A stretch of DNA of 26,781 bases from NCBI GenBank assembly GCA_018713805.1, contig DVOF01000003.1:1-26781 (forward strand), read 5' to 3'. The stretch comes from Candidatus Aphodoplasma excrementigallinarum (GTDB lineage Bacteria > Bacillota > Clostridia > UBA1381 > UMGS1253). A program made the position numbers and the translations under genes. Every line of letters starts with the position of its first letter. Positions within the stretch are counted from its first letter, which is position 1. Below the pieces are notes generated by a model. That model searched no databases. It worked only from the letters and a program-made list of their open reading frames with translations, and was not told the DNA's origin. Positions 13,822-21,883 of this stretch are shown one piece after another.

Positions 13822-13921
13822 GCAAAAATTGTCCATATCCGGGCACAATGTTGCCAGATTTTTCTCTGTAGGTTCGATATAGTGAAGGGGAAGAATCAAA
13901 TTGATAAAGGAGTGGATTTTT

Positions 13922-14581
13922 ATGAAAAAACAGGCTTTGCTCTTCCGCGGCGGCTGGGACGGACACGAACCTGTCCCGGTGTCGGAGGTGTTTGCTTCCC
14001 TGCTGAAGCAGGAGGGCTTCTGTGTCGAGATTTCCGACACGCTTGACGTCCTGCTCGACACCGAGCGCCTGATGCAAAACGACCTGATCGTACCCATCTG
14101 GACAATGGGCGAAATTAGTGCAGAGCAGTGCCAGTCCGTCTGTACAGCGGTCGAGTCTGGCTGCGGGCTGGCCGGCTGTCACGGCGGCATGTGCGACGCA
14201 TTCCGCAACAGTACGGAGTGGCAGTTTATGACCGGCTCGCAATGGGTGGCCCACCCCGGCAACGACGGGACGGATTACATGGTTCATATCAAGAAGAGCA
14301 CGCCCAGCCCAATAACAGAGGGGCTAAGCGACTTTGCCGTTTGCTCGGAACAATATTACATCCACGTTGACCCGGCGGTCTGCGTACTGGCGACGACAAC
14401 CTTCCCGGTAATAGACGGCCCGCACGCGCCGAACGGCAAGGCGGACGTTCCGGTCGTATATACGAAATACTGGGGCAGGGGCCGCGTGTTCTATAACTCG
14501 CTCGGCCACCATGCCGACGTGTTCGACATACCGGAGGCGCGCGAGCTGATGCGGCGCGGATTTTTATGGGCGGCGAGATAA
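13922..14581 (+). CDS. ThuA-like family protein
   Basis: A 219-residue soluble protein of the ThuA-like (glutamine-amidotransferase-like fold) family. Features are the opening QALLFRGGWDGHEPV, the central AESGCGLAGCHGGMCDAF-type turn (seen as GCGLAGCHGGMCDAF, about 75-92), and the late VVYTKYWGRGRVFYNSLGHH (about 180-200). ThuA proteins are linked to use of trehalose and other disaccharides, often through 3-keto sugars, but the reaction is not settled. The Gfo/Idh/MocA gene follows after 20 bases, a pairing common in keto-sugar pathways. The start follows AAGGAG, ten bases upstream of ATG at 13922; an in-frame ATG at 13901 lacks a site. Confidence 0.87.
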   Translation: MKKQALLFRGGWDGHEPVPVSEVFASLLKQEGFCVEISDTLDVLLDTERLMQNDLIVPIWTMGEISAEQCQSVCTAVESGCGLAGCHGGMCDAFRNSTEWQFMTGSQWVAHPGNDGTDYMVHIKKSTPSPITEGLSDFAVCSEQYYIHVDPAVCVLATTTFPVIDGPHAPNGKADVPVVYTKYWGRGRVFYNSLGHHADVFDIPEARELMRRGFLWAAR

Positions 14582-14601
14582 ACGCGAAGGAGGGATTGGA
14601 T

Positions 14602-15678
14602 ATGAAACGCGTGGGCGTGATTGGCTGCGGCAATATCAGCGGCATATATTTTCAAAACATGACTTCCATGTTCGACAATTTAGAGGTGGCTGCGTGCTGC
14701 GACCTTGACCAAAGCAAGGCGCAGGAAGCGGCAAAGACATATGGGATTCCAAAGGTTCTTACAACGGAGCAAATCCTGTCCGACCCGGAAATCGACATCA
14801 TCGTCAACCTTACGACGCCGCAGCAGCACTATGACATCTGTATGACAGCGCTCCAGGCTGGCAAGCATGTCTACAGCGAAAAGCCGCTCTCCATCCGAAA
14901 GGAGGACGGGGCGCAGCTCGTCCGCACGGCGCGGGAGAAGGGGCTTTACCTGGGATGTGCGCCGGACACATTCCTCGGCGCAGGCATACAGACGTGCAAA
15001 AAGCTGATTGCGGACGGATGGATCGGCAAGCCGGTGGCGGGGACGGCCTTCATGGTGTGCCACGGGCACGAAAGCTGGCACCCTGCGCCGGAATTCTACT
15101 ACAAGGCAGGCGGCGGGCCGATGTTTGACATGGGGCCGTATTATCTGACTGCGCTTGTAAACCTGATCGGCCCGGTGAAAAGCGTCATAAGCGAGGCGGC
15201 AACGACCTTCCCCACCCGGACAATTACCAGCGAGCCAAAAAGGGGAACGGCCATCGACGTCGAGGTGCCGACTCACATCACCGGCGTCCTGACCTTTGCA
15301 AACGGCGCGCTCGTAACGATGATTATGTCGTTCGACGTGTGGGGCGCGCATTTGCCCAACCTTGAAATCTACGGCACAGAGGGCGCGCTCTCCGTACCGG
15401 ACCCGAACTGCTTTGGCGGATGTGTCCAGGTAAAAGAGTCCTTCCACGACGACTGGCACGACATCCCGTATACGCACATGCACAGCGAAAATTCGCGCGG
15501 GTACGGCGTGTCGGATATGGCGCGCGCCATCGAGGAAGGTACGCCGGCGCGTGCGTCCGGCGCAGTGGCGTACCACGTGCTTGAGGTCATGCACGCCTTT
15601 TTGCAGTCGGCGTCTGAGGGGCGGCGCATTGCTATCGCGTCAGACCCCGGCGAAATCAGCCCGCTTGCACAGGGTTAA
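14602..15678 (+). CDS. Gfo/Idh/MocA family NAD(P)-dependent oxidoreductase
   Basis: A 358-residue soluble enzyme. The N-terminal Rossmann fold starts with VGVIGCGNISGIYF and has the family signature HVYSEKPLS (Glu93-Lys94-Pro95, where Lys94 is the usual catalytic lysine). The C-terminal alpha/beta domain contains AGGGPMFDMGPYYLTALVNL, the family's GGGxxxDxGxH-type motif, with Tyr in place of the common His. Members oxidise or reduce sugars, inositols or their derivatives using NAD(P). With ThuA upstream and an AraC regulator divergent, it probably interconverts a sugar and its keto form. The start at 14602 follows GGAGG; the frame is open upstream, overlapping ThuA. Confidence 0.93.
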   Translation: MKRVGVIGCGNISGIYFQNMTSMFDNLEVAACCDLDQSKAQEAAKTYGIPKVLTTEQILSDPEIDIIVNLTTPQQHYDICMTALQAGKHVYSEKPLSIRKEDGAQLVRTAREKGLYLGCAPDTFLGAGIQTCKKLIADGWIGKPVAGTAFMVCHGHESWHPAPEFYYKAGGGPMFDMGPYYLTALVNLIGPVKSVISEAATTFPTRTITSEPKRGTAIDVEVPTHITGVLTFANGALVTMIMSFDVWGAHLPNLEIYGTEGALSVPDPNCFGGCVQVKESFHDDWHDIPYTHMHSENSRGYGVSDMARAIEEGTPARASGAVAYHVLEVMHAFLQSASEGRRIAIASDPGEISPLAQG

Positions 15679-15682
15679 ACGG

Positions 15683-15700
15683 CGGCGCCATTTGGCGCCG
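15683..15700 (+). terminator. GC-rich hairpin after the Gfo/Idh gene
   Basis: CGGCGCC (15683-15689) pairs with GGCGCCG (15694-15700) around four bases. The T run after it is weak (TCAATTT), so termination may be incomplete. Confidence 0.5.
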
Positions 15701-15775
15701 TCAATTTCCTGCTATATCCATGCGCAGCAGAAAGGAAATCCACCCTCCAACCGCGAATATAAATAGAGGCGTAGT

Positions 15776-15790
15776 TATCCGTTTCGGATA
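15776..15790. repeat. 6-bp palindrome upstream of the lipoprotein gene
   Basis: TATCCG (15776-15781) and CGGATA (15785-15790) flank TTT. It sits about 33 bases before the lipoprotein start and may be an operator or a leader hairpin. Confidence 0.4.
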
Positions 15791-15822
15791 GCAGCTTAAA
15801 ACTTCAATCTGGAGGAACGAAT

Positions 15823-16386
15823 ATGAAACGAATCGCACGTATATTAGGTATGTTTACTGCGGGGGCGTTGCTGTGCCTCGCTCTTGCCGGGTGCGGGAAC
15901 CAGAGCGTGCCGACATCCGGGATACAGACTGACACCGCATTTTCCGTTACGGCGGACGACTTTCTGACACAGTTTATCAGCCTTACGATGCGCGAGCCGA
16001 TCTTTGTCAGCGATGCGGATTCGACCGTCAACGCAGGCGGCAAGATCAAATCCTACCAGTTCGGCGATACGCTCCAGGATGGCATCAGCTACCAGCTCTC
16101 GCTGGACTATAGGCCGGAGGATGGTATTTTGACGGGGGTCACACTTTCTACCCAGCTGCTTCAAAACGCAGATGGCGCAGGGTATGCGGAGAATTCGTTT
16201 TTTGGCCTCTATGCCCGCGAGGCGATACGCGCGCTTGAAGCAGACGCCGATCTGTCCGCCATCAATGAAAACTGCAACCTGAGCGGCACGGAGGATTCGG
16301 ACACGACGTATCAGACTGCTGCGCTGTCGATCCGCACGGTTATTGCGGACGGCGCGGCCACGGTTGAGATTACTGCGCTTCCCTGA
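15823..16386 (+). CDS. predicted lipoprotein of unknown function
   Basis: A 187-residue protein with an N-terminal signal peptide (LGMFTAGALLCLALAGC) and lipobox LAGC, lipid on Cys24. The mature part has FSVTADDFLTQFISLTMREP near its start and alternating beta-rich and acidic stretches; no family is recognised. GGAGG precedes the ATG. The CorA-type gene starts 34 bases downstream, so the two are probably co-transcribed and the lipoprotein may act outside the membrane in the same process, though nothing in the sequence proves it. The mature part contains several Asp/Glu-rich stretches but no clear metal site. Confidence 0.8.
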   Translation: MKRIARILGMFTAGALLCLALAGCGNQSVPTSGIQTDTAFSVTADDFLTQFISLTMREPIFVSDADSTVNAGGKIKSYQFGDTLQDGISYQLSLDYRPEDGILTGVTLSTQLLQNADGAGYAENSFFGLYAREAIRALEADADLSAINENCNLSGTEDSDTTYQTAALSIRTVIADGAATVEITALP

Positions 16387-16420
16387 TGCAGGCCGATGCA
16401 GTAGAAGGGAGGGAACAGCC

Positions 16421-17323
16421 TTGTTTTACAAAATTGAGAAACAGCTTTCGCCGTGCCCGGAAGAGGCGGCGGGCTGGAACAACATGCTTGCCGTCCTGTC
16501 CGAGGAAGAGCTTGAACGCACAGCCCTGCCCGCTTCGCTGCACCGCGCATCCCTGACCAAAATCCGGGACATCCGCATCTGCAAAGTGTGGATGGACGGC
16601 GACGTGCTGTACGGCACGCTTGCCATCCCGCGCCGGGACGGGAAAAAGATACGGCTCGCCTTTGCGCTTTGCAGGGAGTTTTTGCTTTTTACGCACAGCG
16701 GAAGCCTCCCTGCCGGCAGTGTGGAAAAGCTTTCCGCCGCCCTCACGCAGGTCAGCCCAAGCCCGGGGCGCGTATTCTGCGCCGTTTTGGACTTGCTTGT
16801 CCGCGACGACCTGGAATATATCGAACAGCTCGAAGACAACGCCTCTGCGCTGGAAACGGAGCTCCTCGGCGGCGCGCTCAAAAGCTTTGACCAGCGGATG
16901 CTCTCCTATCGGAAAAAGGCGCTCCGCCTGTCCCACTTTTATCTGCAGCTTACGGATATGGTAGTAACCCTGCAGGAGGAGGCAGCAGGGCTGTTTTCCC
17001 CGGACGAAACACGCCAGATTAAGCTGTTTGGCGAGCGGGTGTCCCAGCTTCGCGGTGAAACGCAGCTTCTGCGTGAATATCTGCTCCAAATCCGCGAGGT
17101 TTACCAGGGGCAGATCGGCATCCGCCAAAATGAGATTATGAAAATGCTTACAATTGTAACGACGATCTTCCTCCCGCTGTCTCTGATTGCGGGATGGTAT
17201 GGGATGAACTTCGTCCACATGCCGGAGCTGCACTGGGTATATGGTTATCCCATTGTAATTGCAGCCAGCATTGCCATTGTTGGTATCTGCCTGTGGTTTT
17301 TCAAAAAAAACAAGTTCTGGTAA
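16421..17323 (+). CDS. corA: CorA-like magnesium/divalent cation transporter
   Basis: A 300-residue protein. A long soluble N-terminal domain is followed by a helical region (about 140-240, with repeated Leu, Gln and Glu) and two C-terminal membrane helices. The first ends with the family signature YGMNF (in AGWYGMNFVH, near residue 268), the selectivity loop of CorA pentamers; the second is YPIVIAASIAIVGICLWFF. The protein ends in a short basic tail (KKNKFW), as is usual. Start: TTG at 16421, six bases after GGGAGGG; no ATG fits, since an upstream in-frame ATG lies within the lipoprotein gene. CorA passes Mg2+ and sometimes Co2+ or Ni2+ inward; some relatives export. Confidence 0.9.
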   Translation: MFYKIEKQLSPCPEEAAGWNNMLAVLSEEELERTALPASLHRASLTKIRDIRICKVWMDGDVLYGTLAIPRRDGKKIRLAFALCREFLLFTHSGSLPAGSVEKLSAALTQVSPSPGRVFCAVLDLLVRDDLEYIEQLEDNASALETELLGGALKSFDQRMLSYRKKALRLSHFYLQLTDMVVTLQEEAAGLFSPDETRQIKLFGERVSQLRGETQLLREYLLQIREVYQGQIGIRQNEIMKMLTIVTTIFLPLSLIAGWYGMNFVHMPELHWVYGYPIVIAASIAIVGICLWFFKKNKFW

Positions 17324-17327
17324 TCGC

Positions 17328-17358
17328 AAAACAACTGCCAAATAGGCAGTTGTTTTTT
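17328..17358 (+). terminator. terminator shared by corA-like and kinase genes
   Basis: AAAACAACTGCC (17328-17339) pairs with GGCAGTTGTTTT (17345-17356), with seven T residues on the plus strand and an A run on the other side. It lies between the converging CorA-like and histidine kinase genes and can serve both. Confidence 0.9.
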
Positions 17359-18716
17359 TATGTTTCGCTGACAGTGGGCAGCACGATCGTAATCCGCAGC
17401 CCATTGCAATTTTCCGCCTTCAGGCTTCCGCCATGCACCTGCACGATCCGGTATGCCATCGGCAGGCCCAGCCCGTGCGCCGACTTTGGAATCGTGTCCA
17501 GGTGCGCCAGCGTTTCCTCATCTGCACCGGCGCCATCGTCGGCTATACAAACTACGCATTGGCCCGCCTCCTTGCCGCGCTGCTCCTGAATGCAGATCGT
17601 ACAGCCGCCCGGGTTATGCGCAATGCTGTTGTGCAGGATATTATAAAACGCCCGCACCAAAAGCGGCGCGTCGCCGCTCACCGTCGCCTTCTCAAACTGC
17701 AAATCCATCTCGATTGTATAGCCGTCGCTTAGCCCGCTGTTGAGCAGGTCGGACACCACGCGCCGGAGCAGGCCGCAGAGCTTAATCTCGCTGCGGCGGG
17801 TTGGCTGCATGTCGTATTCCAGCGACGAAATCAGGTTCAAATCCTCGATCAGTTTTTTGATCCGGACGCTCTGCGCCGTAATGACCGCCGCGCGTTTCGC
17901 CTGCTGTTCCGGTAGGGACATATCGTCGGCCAGTTCCTCGGCATTTCCCATAATAATCGACAGCGGCGTGCGGATATCGTGTGAAATCCCGGCCACCCAG
18001 TTTGCACGCGCGTCGTCGCGCTTTTTGAGCGCGGCGTTTTTCCGCTGGATCGCGAGCGACGTTTCGTTAATGCTGCCCGCGATTTCCTTAAAGATGCCCC
18101 GCGTCCGCAGGTGAACCGGCCTCTCGCGTTTCAATCCGTTAATGCCTGCTGTCAGCGCGCGCAGGCGGCGGTAAAGATAAATCCCGCACAGTGCGGCAAG
18201 CAGCGCGGCGGCAACGGCGTTAAGCAGCAGCACGCCCATCGCCCGCTCCGGCAGCGTATGGAACCATTCCATCGAATAGTCGATAAAATACTTTCCCACA
18301 CTGTTCTTCGGCAACCCCAACACGAGTAGCCCGTCCGGGCGCGTCCGCACATATACCGGGTAATCGTTTACATACCAGCGCGTCATATTGGCGACGTCGT
18401 TTATGGTAAAATGCGAGGCCACCTCCGCCGGCTTTCCATGCTCCCATACCACATCGCCCGACTCATTAATCAAGATGCACCAAATATCTTTTTTTGCAAA
18501 ATATTCGTCGTCGACACTGCATTGGTACGCCGTTCCGTCCCACACAAGGTTTTCGGAGATTGCATCCAGCTCCCTTCTGGGCGACTTCCCGTACAGGTTG
18601 CTGCTGTCGCTCGCCGTCAGCGCAAGCGCAAAAAAATTGACCACAAGCAAAACGATTGCGACTGCGACCGCGCTGACTACAAAATAGAAAAATATTTTCC
18701 ACACCGTTTTATTCAT
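17358..18716 (-). CDS. sensor histidine kinase (CprK/SpaK-like)
   Basis: A 452-residue membrane kinase. It has an N-terminal helix (about 9-33), an outer sensing domain of about 125 residues, a second helix (about 160-182), a HAMP-like linker, and the phospho-acceptor His246 in GISHDIRTPLS. The ATP-binding domain has the N box FYNILHNSIAHNPGG, the G1 box IADDGAGADEE and a late GLGLPMAYRIV. The response regulator gene lies just upstream and overlaps it by eight bases, so the two are translated together. The divergent LanFEG-type exporter suggests that it senses an antimicrobial peptide or envelope damage, as in clostridial CprK or lantibiotic SpaK/NisK kinases; this is inference from context. 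Confidence 0.92.
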   Translation of the reverse strand: MNKTVWKIFFYFVVSAVAVAIVLLVVNFFALALTASDSSNLYGKSPRRELDAISENLVWDGTAYQCSVDDEYFAKKDIWCILINESGDVVWEHGKPAEVASHFTINDVANMTRWYVNDYPVYVRTRPDGLLVLGLPKNSVGKYFIDYSMEWFHTLPERAMGVLLLNAVAAALLAALCGIYLYRRLRALTAGINGLKRERPVHLRTRGIFKEIAGSINETSLAIQRKNAALKKRDDARANWVAGISHDIRTPLSIIMGNAEELADDMSLPEQQAKRAAVITAQSVRIKKLIEDLNLISSLEYDMQPTRRSEIKLCGLLRRVVSDLLNSGLSDGYTIEMDLQFEKATVSGDAPLLVRAFYNILHNSIAHNPGGCTICIQEQRGKEAGQCVVCIADDGAGADEETLAHLDTIPKSAHGLGLPMAYRIVQVHGGSLKAENCNGLRITIVLPTVSET

Positions 18717-19419
18717 GTTCCATCACCAGCTTATAGCCGATCCCTTTCACCGTAATCAGATGTGCCGGATGGGACGGGTCGTCCTCGATTTTTTCGCGCA
18801 GGCGGCGGATATGCACCATGAGCGTATTTTCGTACCCGTAATACCCGTCGCCCCAGGCCGCCTCGCAGAGTGCGTCGCTCGTGACGATTTTGTTTTTGTT
18901 CTCATACAGCTTGCGGAGCAGGACAAACTCCTTCGCCGTAAAGGAAAACGTGCGCCCGTCCGCCTGCACGGACGCAGTTTCAAAGTCGATATACCGGCTG
19001 CCGAGCCAAAATCCCGCCGCAGCAGGCTCCTCTGTCCTGCCGTAGATGCGCTTTAGCACAGCAGTGACCCGCAGGACAAGCTCCTTCATCAGGAACGGCT
19101 TGACAATATAGTCGTCCGCGCCAAGCCCCAGCCCCTGCAATTTATCGTCCGGCTCGCCGCGTGCGGTGAGGAAAATCACCGGCACATCCGCATGCCGGCG
19201 GATATCCTCAAACAGGGAAAACCCGTCCCCGTCGGGCAGGCATACATCCAATAAGCAGAGCGCAGGGCTCTGCTGTGCCGCCACAGTCCGCGCGGCAGCA
19301 CATGTTTCCGCCGTGAACACGCGGTAGAACCCTTCCTTATATAATGCGTCCTTGACGAGCTGTAACAGTTCCGTTTCGTCGTCTACCAGCAAAATCTTTT
19401 TGTTTTTGATCGTATCCAT
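18709..19419 (-). CDS. OmpR/PhoB family response regulator
   Basis: A 236-residue regulator. The receiver domain begins KKILLVDDETELL, with acidic pocket Asp13/Asp14, the phospho-acceptor Asp58 in CLLDVCLPDGDG and Lys near 108 in YIVKPF. The C-terminal winged helix (about 140-236) has FTAKEFVLLRKLYENKN and the recognition stretch YYGYENTLMVHIRRLREKIE. The start ATG at 19419 is preceded by AGGTGA; a GTG at 19428 is less likely. It is the first gene of a two-gene operon with the kinase and is divergent from the ABC exporter. The shared 145-base gap holds phased TTAAG repeats that are its likely binding site. Confidence 0.94.
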   Translation of the reverse strand: MDTIKNKKILLVDDETELLQLVKDALYKEGFYRVFTAETCAAARTVAAQQSPALCLLDVCLPDGDGFSLFEDIRRHADVPVIFLTARGEPDDKLQGLGLGADDYIVKPFLMKELVLRVTAVLKRIYGRTEEPAAAGFWLGSRYIDFETASVQADGRTFSFTAKEFVLLRKLYENKNKIVTSDALCEAAWGDGYYGYENTLMVHIRRLREKIEDDPSHPAHLITVKGIGYKLVMEHE

Positions 19420-19436
19420 GATTATCACCTGTTTGT

Positions 19437-19442
19437 ATCATA
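19437..19442 (-). promoter_or_regulatory. possible -10 element for the response regulator operon
   Basis: On the minus strand TATGAT lies 18 bases before the start codon, with only a weak TTAAAA 17 bases further up. The first TTAAG copy overlaps this -35 region, so autoregulation is possible. Confidence 0.4.
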
Positions 19443-19461
19443 TCACAAATTCGTCGCTTTT

Positions 19462-19534
19462 TTAAGATTTTTTGCAGGATTTAAGGTTTTTTTAAGGATC
19501 CATTAAGATTGCTGAAAGGATGGCGTGTTATACT
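19462..19534 (+). promoter_or_regulatory. response regulator operator and extended -10 promoter of the ABC exporter
   Basis: TTAAG occurs at 19462, 19481, 19492 and 19503. The last three are exactly 11 bases apart, one helical turn, as in direct-repeat operators of OmpR/PhoB-type regulators. Downstream is TGTTATACT (19526-19534), an extended -10 element (TGN then TATACT), with no good -35: the repeats end where the -35 should be. This is the layout of an activator-dependent promoter. Confidence 0.75.
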
Positions 19535-19564
19535 GCATGCAGCAAACAAGAAAGGATGAGTATC

Positions 19565-20296
19565 ATGCAAGAAATCGTAGCAACCTACGGCCTGACCAAG
19601 CGGTACGGCGACGCCGTCTGTGTCAACAATCTCGACCTGTCGGTCAGCGAACAGCGTATCTATGGCTTTTTAGGCCCGAACGGCGCCGGCAAGTCCACCA
19701 CGCTGAAAATGCTGCTCGGGCTCGTCAAACCGACGAAGGGGGAAATCGACCTGTTCGGGAAACGCTTTACCGCCAAAACCCGGCTTGAGCTCCTGCGCCA
19801 TATTGGCTCTCTGATCGAAACGCCCTCTTACTACGGCCATCTGACCGGGCGGGAGAATCTGCGGATTTTACAGCTTCTGTTAGATGTGCCAAACGCCAAT
19901 ATCGAAAAGGTACTGCAAATCGTCCGTCTCGACAAGCAGGCCGGGAAAAAGGTGTCGGCTTACTCTCTTGGGATGAAGCAGCGGCTCGGGCTCGCCTCCG
20001 CCATGCTGGCTTTCCCCAAGCTGCTGATTTTAGACGAACCGACAAACGGCCTCGACCCCGCCGGTATCCAGGAAATGCGCGAGCTGATTTGTTCTTTGCC
20101 CGGCGAATACGGCATGACCGTCATTGTTTCGTCGCACCTGCTCTCCGAAATCGACCAGATGGCAAAGGACGTCGGGATCATTGCCAACGGCAGGCTCCTC
20201 TACCAGAACAGCCTTGCCGCCCTGCACCAGTCCGAACAGGGCAAAAACCTCGAGGATATCTTCCTCGAGCTGACCGGAAAGGAAGGGAGCCTATGA
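19565..20296 (+). CDS. LanF/CprA-like ABC transporter ATP-binding protein
   Basis: A 243-residue ATPase. The Walker A is GPNGAGKST (37-45), the signature YSLGMKQRLGLA, and the Walker B LLILDEPTNGLDP. In the place of the usual Q-loop glutamine it has Glu85 (GSLIETPSYYGHLTG); this E-loop is a known mark of lantibiotic self-protection ATPases of the LanF class. The two permease genes follow directly, with ATGA overlap to the first. The start at 19565 (MQEIV) has AAGGA eight bases upstream. The complex probably removes cationic or lanthionine peptides from the membrane. No peptide synthesis genes are seen in the window, so it appears to be a resistance system rather than producer immunity. Confidence 0.93.
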   Translation: MQEIVATYGLTKRYGDAVCVNNLDLSVSEQRIYGFLGPNGAGKSTTLKMLLGLVKPTKGEIDLFGKRFTAKTRLELLRHIGSLIETPSYYGHLTGRENLRILQLLLDVPNANIEKVLQIVRLDKQAGKKVSAYSLGMKQRLGLASAMLAFPKLLILDEPTNGLDPAGIQEMRELICSLPGEYGMTVIVSSHLLSEIDQMAKDVGIIANGRLLYQNSLAALHQSEQGKNLEDIFLELTGKEGSL

Positions 20297-21045
20297 AACG
20301 CCTGCTGATAGCAGAATACTTAAAAACACGGCGGCGGTACGTCCTTGTATGCTCGCTCTGTATCATTGCGCTGCAAATCGCATGGCTGCTGGCGGGCAAC
20401 TATGACGAGGAAGCCCTGCGGGACGGCTGGATGATGTTCCTCTACCAGCTCCCGCTCATCAATGCTATTTTCGTCCCGCTCTTCTGCGCCGTCGTTGCGT
20501 CGCGCTTATGCGACATCGAACATAAGGGTCTAATGCTCAAACAGCTCTGTGTCTGCGCGCCAAAGGGGGCGCTGTACGACGCAAAGCTCCTCTACGGCGC
20601 GGCGCATGTCGTGCTGGCGCTGTGCGTGCAGTTTGCCGCCGTTTACGTGTTCGGGATAGTCCGCGGCTTTGCGGGCGAATTCCCAATCAGGCTGTATGCG
20701 CTCTATGCGCTTTTTACCATTGTGGTCAGTCTTGGAACGTACCTGCTCCAGCATATCCTGTCGCTGCTGATTAAAAACCAGACCATCCCCTTCATTGTCG
20801 GCGCGGCGGGGACGTTCATCGGCCTATTTTCCATGTTCCTGCCCCAGCTCCCCTGGCTGCGCAAGCTATTCATCTGGGGGTACTACGGCGTGTTTATGTT
20901 TATCGGGAACGACTGGGACAGCGCGACGCGGACAAACCACTTCTATTATATGGACATCGACTGGCTCGCCTTCGCCGTACTGCTCGCCGCACTGGCGCTG
21001 CTGTACTGGATTGGAAGGACGCTGTTTTGTAAAAAGGAGGTATAA
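20293..21045 (+). CDS. LanE/MutE-like ABC transporter permease
   Basis: A 250-residue membrane protein with six hydrophobic segments of the ABC-2 type. The N terminus MKRLLIAEYLKTRRRYVLV and the later VVASRLCDIEHKGLMLKQL match the pattern of LanE-type immunity permeases. The start codon overlaps the stop of the ATPase gene (ATGA), so translation is coupled. The next permease starts three bases after this one stops. It forms one half of the membrane channel of the exporter. It is less conserved than the ATPase, so the LanE name rests largely on its position. Confidence 0.87.
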   Translation: MKRLLIAEYLKTRRRYVLVCSLCIIALQIAWLLAGNYDEEALRDGWMMFLYQLPLINAIFVPLFCAVVASRLCDIEHKGLMLKQLCVCAPKGALYDAKLLYGAAHVVLALCVQFAAVYVFGIVRGFAGEFPIRLYALYALFTIVVSLGTYLLQHILSLLIKNQTIPFIVGAAGTFIGLFSMFLPQLPWLRKLFIWGYYGVFMFIGNDWDSATRTNHFYYMDIDWLAFAVLLAALALLYWIGRTLFCKKEV

Positions 21046-21048
21046 CCT

Positions 21049-21777
21049 ATGTTACTGAAAATGGTCCGCGCAGACGCCATGAAGCTGCGCCGTTCGCCGG
21101 TATGGCTCGCATTCCTGTTCCTGCCTATCATTCCGGCGCTGCTCGGCACACTGAACTATAACAATAACCTCGGGCTTTTGACAGAAGAATGGTACAGCCT
21201 GTGGACGCAGCATACGCTGTTTACGTGTTACTTTTTCCTTCCCATTATGCTCGGTATCTACTGTTCCTATCTCATGCGCTTGGAGCACAGCAACCACAAT
21301 TGGAACAAGCTGCTCACCATGCCGGTTCCAACGTGGCAGATATTTGTATCAAAGCTGTTTTCCGCATCGCTGATGATAGTGCTGAGCGAGCTTTGGATCG
21401 GCGCTCTCTTTATCCTGTCCGGGAAACTGGTCGGCCTCAACAGCCCCCTCCCGCCCGAGCTGATTTCCTGGCTTGCATGCGGGACGCTGGGCGGTATCGT
21501 CATGGCGGCGGCGCAGCTCTTCATCTCGCTGATCATCCGCAGCTTTGCCCTGCCGGTCGGAATCGCGCTCGCAGGCGGCCTGTCCGGGCTTGTCGCGCTC
21601 GCAAAGGGCTTTGGGCATATTTACCCCTATTCGCTGATGGCATACGGCATGCGGGCAAACGCACCCCAGACCCTGCTCGACAGTGGGTATATGTCCTTTG
21701 TGATCGTCTGCCTGATCTTCATCGCCCTGTTCGTTGTACTCGGCTCATTGTGGCTGACGAAACGCGACGTAAAATAA
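21049..21777 (+). CDS. LanG/MutG-like ABC transporter permease
   Basis: A 242-residue membrane protein with about six hydrophobic segments. The N terminus (MLLKMVRADAMKLRRSPVWL) and LRLEHSNHNWNKLLTMPV-type region (here MRLEHSNHNWNKLLTMPV, near 80-97) fit the second permease of LanFEG exporters; the EH.NHNWNKLLT pattern is particularly typical. It starts three bases after the first permease, with AAGGAGG inside that gene's end. A terminator follows after six bases, closing the three-gene operon. With the ATPase and first permease it should make the full peptide exporter. Confidence 0.88.
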   Translation: MLLKMVRADAMKLRRSPVWLAFLFLPIIPALLGTLNYNNNLGLLTEEWYSLWTQHTLFTCYFFLPIMLGIYCSYLMRLEHSNHNWNKLLTMPVPTWQIFVSKLFSASLMIVLSELWIGALFILSGKLVGLNSPLPPELISWLACGTLGGIVMAAAQLFISLIIRSFALPVGIALAGGLSGLVALAKGFGHIYPYSLMAYGMRANAPQTLLDSGYMSFVIVCLIFIALFVVLGSLWLTKRDVK

Positions 21778-21782
21778 ACCGT

Positions 21783-21808
21783 CCCGGCACGGCTGTGCCG
21801 GGATTTTT
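21783..21808 (+). terminator. intrinsic terminator of the ABC exporter operon
   Basis: CCCGGCAC (21783-21790) pairs with GTGCCGGG (21795-21802) around four bases, followed by ATTTTT. Confidence 0.9.
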
Positions 21809-21818
21809 GCCATCCGGG

Positions 21819-21847
21819 TTGCCATTTGCGCCAAATCCCGCTATAAT
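21819..21847 (+). promoter_or_regulatory. promoter of the sugar-acid dehydratase gene
   Basis: TTGCCA (21819-21824) and a perfect TATAAT (21842-21847) have a 17-base spacer. The predicted start lies about 30 bases before the start codon. Confidence 0.85.
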
Positions 21848-21883
21848 AGAGAAAACAAGACGCATCCGAGGAGGCCAAACAAT

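Noticed and set aside
19565..21777. producer immunity of a lanthipeptide cluster
   Set aside because: No LanB, LanC, LanM, LanT or short precursor with a Cys/Ser/Thr-rich core is seen on either side within the window.
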